NCBI RefSeq assembly: GCF_028767185.1
Contig: NZ_JARACK010000006.1
Span: 184,755-248,754 of the forward strand
Length of the DNA: 64,000 nt
Direction: 5' to 3'
Source of the DNA: Mangrovimonas aestuarii
Lineage (GTDB): Bacteria; Bacteroidota; Bacteroidia; Flavobacteriales; Flavobacteriaceae
A program made the translations under genes and the position numbers. Each line of letters begins with the position of its first letter. The first letter of the stretch is position 1. The notes under the pieces were generated by a model. The model saw only the letters and a program-made list of their open reading frames with translations. It made no database searches and was not told where the DNA came from. Of the stretch, positions 59,587 through 64,000 are shown piece by piece.

Positions 59587-62500
59587 ATGGAGTGCTTTTC
59601 AATCCCTAAAAGGTATTTATACCTTTACCCGCTCTTATTTATTTACTTTAACTTTTTATTAATTGCTCCTTGCCTTTCACAAACCATAAGCTTTGGTTCG
59701 TCCGGTTTGGTTGGAGAATCTATATTAAACCCCACCTCATTGGACTTTGGTCCCGACGACAGACTCTATGTATCACAACAAAACGGGGTCATATCTGCCT
59801 TTACCATAGAACGTGATGGGGCACCAATGGGCGACGGTACCTATACCGTAAACACAACCTCCAATCCTCCTGAGGAAATAACTGTTATACAGACCGATGT
59901 TCCCAACCACAATGACCAAGGGATCCTAAATCCCGCACAACAGCGTCTGATCACAGGAATCATGACAGCCGGAACGGCTGAAAACCCCATAATTTATGTC
60001 ACATCGTCCGATTACCTTTTTGGCGGTGGCGGTGCCGGTGACGACACCAACCTGGACACCAACTCGGGCGTGCTGTCGAAGCTCGAGTGGAACGGAACTT
60101 CTTGGGACAAAGTGGACCTGATAAGGGGATTGCCTCGCTGTGAGGAACAGCATGCCACCAATGGTATGGACATATTTGTAAACCCCAACGATGGCAACAC
60201 CTACCTTCTGATATCCCAGGGAGGGAACAGCAACAAGGGAGCTCCAAGCAATAATTTTGCTGGAACACCAGAGTATTTCTTATCGGGGGCCATTCTCATC
60301 GTAAACCTCACTCAACTTGAGGGCATGACCGTTTATACGGACCCCAGAACCAATACGGACTATGTGTACGACCTTCCTACTCTGAACGATCCCACACGTG
60401 CCGATATCGCTTTTGGGGACCCAGACTTCCCATACCCTGCCGGCCACCCCTATGCCAACAACACCATAGACGTTGGCGATCCCTTTGGGGGTAACAACAG
60501 CCTGAACCAGGCCTTTCCAGAAGCAGGAGGGCCCATTCAGATATTCTCACCAGGCTACAGAAACCCCTACGACGTGGTCATCACTCAAAACGGAAGGATC
60601 TATACCTCCGATAATGGTCCCAACAGCGGCTGGGGCGGCCTACCGAAGATATACAGCAAAGCCGACGACACCTTTCTGGGGGACGAGAGCACGATAGCCT
60701 ACGATCCTATCAACCATTACATCACCAACGAGCTCAATGAAAGTGGAAGTTCACTCATTGGCGATCCCCTGCACTTTGTGGGAACTATTGCCGATGCCAA
60801 TTTCTCATATTACGGGGGCCATCCCAATCCCATACTGGCATTTCCCGACCGAGCCATGGTAATCAGCTATGAGCACGACGAAGTAACAGACGATTGGGTC
60901 GCTACCAACACCTATGACCTACAGGATTTATTGCCCGGAACCTCGGGATACTTCAACGATTCCTTTACTATAGGAGATTTCCCCGAAAGGTCTGACTTAG
61001 GGGAGTACCTTATGGATGAGCCCGTTGGCAGCACACAGGTGAACATCCTTGACGTGATCAACTTTTCAACCAACGGTATCGCCGAATATACGGCCTCTAA
61101 TTTTGGGGGCGCCATGCAGGGCGATATCCTGACCGCCTCCTTTAACGGCGATATAAACCGCTACAAGCTCAATGCGGCTGGAAATGTGGTAGAAGAGTAC
61201 GAGGCCATCTTCAGTGGCTTTGGGAACATTCCCCTTGACGTTATCGCCATGGGCGATGACCATATTTTCCCCGGGACCGTCTGGGCCGCCACCTATGGCT
61301 CCAACAGCATAACCATTTTCGAGCCCACAGCAGTGGACTGCAGCCAGCCGGGGGACCTCGATTACGTTTCAACGGAGGACAATGATGGGGACGGCTATTC
61401 CAACCAGGACGAAATAGACAATGGTACAAACCACTGCTCGCAGGGCAGTAAGCCCAGGGACAATGACGGGGACTTTATTTCCGACCTCAACGACAACGAC
61501 GACGACAACGACGGTATAGACGACATCAATGATGCCTTTGCACTGGACCCTGACAACGGGCTCACCAACAGCCTGCCCATAGTATACCCCTTTTGGAACA
61601 ACGATCCCGGCACCGGGTTTTACGGTCTGGGGTTCACCGGGCTCATGATCAACAATGCAACCGACTACCTCGACCAGTTCAACGAAGAGAACCTCTCCTT
61701 TGGCGGGGCAGCGGGAAAGGCCACTGTGGACCTTGTATCGGGGGGTGATGCCCATTTGGCAAACAACGACCAGGAAAACGCCTTCCAGTTCGGCATCAAT
61801 GTCGACACTAGTTCCAACCCCTTTACCGTTCACAGCCAGATTGAGTCGCCCTATTTCAGTATCAACGGCTCACAGACCGACCCTATTGACTTTCAGTCCT
61901 ACGGTATTTTTATCGGGACCGGGGACCAGGACAACTATCTCAAGTTCGTCCTGACCAACGGTACCCTGAACAGTGACAATGTCAACGGTCTTCAGGTAGC
62001 CCTAGAAGACCAAGGGGGACTGACCACCAATAATTACGACGTCCCGGATATCCTCAGCTCCAGTGCCGTGGATTTTTACCTGAGCGTAGACCCTGCGGCC
62101 AATACGGTACAGCCCTACTATTCCCTGGACGGAGGACAGACACTAAACGTGCTTGGCTCTCCCATTGGACTGCCATCCAGCTTTTTGGACCCTTCGGACA
62201 GCAAGGGGCTTGCCGTTGGGATTATATCCACTTCAAGGGGAAATTCAGGTCCTACACCATTTACCGCAACCTGGGACCTGATAGAGGTTTACGAAAACCA
62301 AAATGGAGTACTATCCATTGCTCCTGACCCGCTAGAGTTTGGCCTGACCCCTACCAGCAATTCCCTTAGAACAAAATATATCGACCTAAACAATGAGGGA
62401 GGTCCTACGGACTCCCCCATTACAGTTACCGAAATCGCCTTCTCAGGGGGTGACGCTTCCTATTTCTCTCATTCGGCCGAGCTGCCGATAGTGGTCAACC

Positions 62501-64000
62501 CCGGGACATCGGTCAAGGTGCCCATCAACTTTATCTCCACAGAGGATATCGGACTTAAATCAGCATCTCTAAGCGTCACCCACAACGGAAGCAACTCCCC
62601 AAATTCGATTACGGTTATGGGAGAATTGACCAGTCTTTTCAGTCCAATTGTGCGGATCAATGCCGGAGGGCCGGAAGTCATTGCCAACGATGGCGGCCCT
62701 ATCTGGGAAGACAATGCCGCTTTGGGAGGGGCTGTGGGGCCTAGCTACAACGTAAGCTCGGGAGGTCCCTATAGTATTAATGCCTCGGATATGGTCTTCG
62801 CCAACCGTGATGCCTCGATTCCTGACTATATAGATGAGACCACCTATACCTCTGTGATGAACTATGAACGTGGTGTTGATATCACCTCTTTCCCTATGGT
62901 ATTTTCAGTACTGCTACCCAATGGAGAATATATCGTTAACCTGTATTTTGCCAACCTCTACCAGGGCACACAGGATCCCGGACAGCGCATCTTCAGTGTC
63001 AACATAGAAAATGAGGTAGCCGTGGACCATTTGGATCCCTCGGCCATCTATGGTCATAGGATTGCTGGAATGGTACAGTACAACGCAACTGTGACCGATG
63101 GTATCCTGGAAATTGAGTTCATACGCCACATAAACAACCCGTTGGTAAACGCCATAGAAATTATGGCTTTGCAGATACCACCTTCATCAGAAGAGTTATC
63201 AGCCACTCCAAATCCACTGGACTTTGGATTAACCCAAACTAGCAGTTCTGTAAAAACATTACCAATTACCCTAAGTCACAGCGGAGCCCCTACTGATTCC
63301 CCAATTACAGTAAGCGATATTACATTCTCGGGTAATGACCCTTCATTCTTTTCCCACTCAGCAAATTTACCTTTAGTAATCGACCCAGGAGTGTCTGTAG
63401 AAGTTCCTGTGAACTTTACTCCATCAAATGATTTGGGCTTCAAATCTGCTGACCTGACTGTGGTACACTCAGGAACCAACTCTCCAACAGTCATTCAAGT
63501 CTTAGGAGAACTAACAGATCAACTTACACCAATCATTAGAATTAATGCAGGTGGACCTGAAGTGACAGCTACAGACGGTGGTCCAAACTGGGAGGGCAAC
63601 ACCGCCTCTGGAGCAGTTTCCGGTACTGACTACAGTGTCACTTCGGGGGGCTCCTTTACCATTAACGGAACAGATTTGGTATATGCCGACCGCGACCCTT
63701 CAATCCCGGACTATATTGACGAAACGACATATACCACAGTAATGAACTCGGAAAGAAGTGTCGGTATATCCTCACCGCCAATGGTTTTCTCCATTCCAAT
63801 ACCCAATGGTGACTATCTGGTAAACCTCTATTTCAACAACCTTTACCATGGTACTTCGGAACCCGGACAGCGAATCTTTAGTGTTGATGTTGAAGGGCAG
63901 ACCATACTCAGCGACTTCGACATAGCGGCAACCTTCGGGCACCGTATAGCCGGACTGGTTCAATACAACGCCACTGTAAGCGACGGTATACTGGACATTG
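59587..64000 (+). CDS. Very large secreted beta-propeller / malectin-repeat protein, 3' end outside window
   Basis: Open from ATG to the right edge (1471 codons). A signal peptide ends near LLIAPCLSQ (about residue 34). Residues 35-580 look like a PQQ/sugar-dehydrogenase-type beta-propeller (SPGYRNPYDVVITQNGRIYTSD; SYYGGHPNP). Residues 595-650 are Asp-rich repeats of thrombospondin type-3 form (DNDGDGYSNQDEID, DNDGDFISDLNDN), typical calcium sites. Residues 660-900 may be a lectin/LamG-like fold. From residue 909, a repeat of 295 aa occurs twice: an Ig/ASH-like domain (IDLNNEGGPTDSPITV) plus a malectin domain (IVRINAGGPEV, YFANLYQG, GHRIAGMVQYNATV). The last visible repeat is cut by the window. 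The protein is probably cell-surface; a C-terminal secretion signal (T9SS) would lie beyond the edge. Confidence 0.9.
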   Translation, partial: MECFSIPKRYLYLYPLLFIYFNFLLIAPCLSQTISFGSSGLVGESILNPTSLDFGPDDRLYVSQQNGVISAFTIERDGAPMGDGTYTVNTTSNPPEEITVIQTDVPNHNDQGILNPAQQRLITGIMTAGTAENPIIYVTSSDYLFGGGGAGDDTNLDTNSGVLSKLEWNGTSWDKVDLIRGLPRCEEQHATNGMDIFVNPNDGNTYLLISQGGNSNKGAPSNNFAGTPEYFLSGAILIVNLTQLEGMTVYTDPRTNTDYVYDLPTLNDPTRADIAFGDPDFPYPAGHPYANNTIDVGDPFGGNNSLNQAFPEAGGPIQIFSPGYRNPYDVVITQNGRIYTSDNGPNSGWGGLPKIYSKADDTFLGDESTIAYDPINHYITNELNESGSSLIGDPLHFVGTIADANFSYYGGHPNPILAFPDRAMVISYEHDEVTDDWVATNTYDLQDLLPGTSGYFNDSFTIGDFPERSDLGEYLMDEPVGSTQVNILDVINFSTNGIAEYTASNFGGAMQGDILTASFNGDINRYKLNAAGNVVEEYEAIFSGFGNIPLDVIAMGDDHIFPGTVWAATYGSNSITIFEPTAVDCSQPGDLDYVSTEDNDGDGYSNQDEIDNGTNHCSQGSKPRDNDGDFISDLNDNDDDNDGIDDINDAFALDPDNGLTNSLPIVYPFWNNDPGTGFYGLGFTGLMINNATDYLDQFNEENLSFGGAAGKATVDLVSGGDAHLANNDQENAFQFGINVDTSSNPFTVHSQIESPYFSINGSQTDPIDFQSYGIFIGTGDQDNYLKFVLTNGTLNSDNVNGLQVALEDQGGLTTNNYDVPDILSSSAVDFYLSVDPAANTVQPYYSLDGGQTLNVLGSPIGLPSSFLDPSDSKGLAVGIISTSRGNSGPTPFTATWDLIEVYENQNGVLSIAPDPLEFGLTPTSNSLRTKYIDLNNEGGPTDSPITVTEIAFSGGDASYFSHSAELPIVVNPGTSVKVPINFISTEDIGLKSASLSVTHNGSNSPNSITVMGELTSLFSPIVRINAGGPEVIANDGGPIWEDNAALGGAVGPSYNVSSGGPYSINASDMVFANRDASIPDYIDETTYTSVMNYERGVDITSFPMVFSVLLPNGEYIVNLYFANLYQGTQDPGQRIFSVNIENEVAVDHLDPSAIYGHRIAGMVQYNATVTDGILEIEFIRHINNPLVNAIEIMALQIPPSSEELSATPNPLDFGLTQTSSSVKTLPITLSHSGAPTDSPITVSDITFSGNDPSFFSHSANLPLVIDPGVSVEVPVNFTPSNDLGFKSADLTVVHSGTNSPTVIQVLGELTDQLTPIIRINAGGPEVTATDGGPNWEGNTASGAVSGTDYSVTSGGSFTINGTDLVYADRDPSIPDYIDETTYTTVMNSERSVGISSPPMVFSIPIPNGDYLVNLYFNNLYHGTSEPGQRIFSVDVEGQTILSDFDIAATFGHRIAGLVQYNATVSDGILDI
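62311..64000 (+). repeat. Internal repeat of the giant secreted protein (Ig-like + malectin, period 885 bp)
   Basis: Unit 1 starts at 62,311 and unit 2 at 63,196; the offset is 885 bp = 295 codons. Protein identity between the malectin halves is high (shared PDYIDETTYT, PGQRIFSV, GHRIAG, QYNATV). The Ig-like half of unit 2 (63,190-63,530) is clearly richer in AT than the rest, while the malectin half of unit 2 returns to higher GC. Confidence 0.88.

Noticed and set aside
61369..61833. 154-aa open frame on the minus strand
   Set aside because: It lies wholly inside the giant secreted protein gene in its GC-rich Asp-coding stretch. The antisense of Asp/Gly-rich codons gives long open frames of Val; no start signal or homology is seen.

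Overview
The window is a chromosomal segment of a member of the Bacteroidota, most likely a marine Flavobacteriia. The evidence is AT-rich DNA, an extended NusB, a DUF3276 (PUR-like) protein, a DUF2795 protein, a SecA without the usual zinc-binding tail, no Shine-Dalgarno sequences, and several promoters of the Bacteroidota type (TTTG, about 20 bp, TAnnTTTG). No tRNA, rRNA, CRISPR array, transposase or phage gene was seen.

Positions 1-10,700 are housekeeping: pepT (5' end cut off by the window), a DUF1801 protein, yajC, a DUF1573 lipoprotein, nusB, a leucine-type dehydrogenase, an ABC exporter, a DUF3276 protein, a CsaA-like tRNA-binding protein, a thioredoxin-like protein, a DcaP-like porin and a cyclophilin-FKBP fusion.

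Positions 11,000-50,500 are a large surface-polysaccharide locus. It opens with a polyprenyl-phosphate sugar-phosphate transferase on the + strand. About 31 kb of minus-strand genes follow. They comprise fifteen glycosyltransferases (GT2, GT4 and one GT14), an O-antigen polymerase/ligase-type membrane protein, three different sulfotransferases, an MBOAT plus SGNH-like acylation pair, an asparagine-synthetase-like protein with a defective glutaminase half, a methyltransferase, a DegT-type aminotransferase, and a Wzm/Wzt ABC exporter whose ATPase has a C-terminal sugar-binding domain. Next come a plus-strand pair for UDP-HexNAcA synthesis (TviB/WbpO and TviC/WbpP type) and a minus-strand wza-wzc pair. 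Together they suggest a sulfated, acylated, uronic-acid-containing capsule or O-antigen. No Wzx flippase was seen.

The polysaccharide locus is broken by gene-poor stretches (18.9-21.4, 24.6-24.9, 42.7-42.8, 43.7-44.4 and 46.7-47.1 kb). These hold several families of short dispersed palindromic repeats. Two same-direction copies of a composite repeat bracket wzm. A stretch at 20,517-20,575 is a clean 9/10-bp tandem repeat. It lies between a 249-aa orphan protein gene and a small putative DNA-binding protein gene.

Positions 50,500-59,400 return to housekeeping: an ABC-F ATPase, an O-methyltransferase-like protein, a LolD/MacB-type ATPase, a cobalamin adenosyltransferase, a DUF2795 protein, secA and a small membrane protein. 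From 59,587 to the right edge runs a very large secreted protein, open at the window end. It has a beta-propeller, a calcium-binding aspartate-rich linker and at least two 295-aa repeats of an Ig-like domain plus a malectin domain. Its DNA is clearly richer in GC than the rest of the window.
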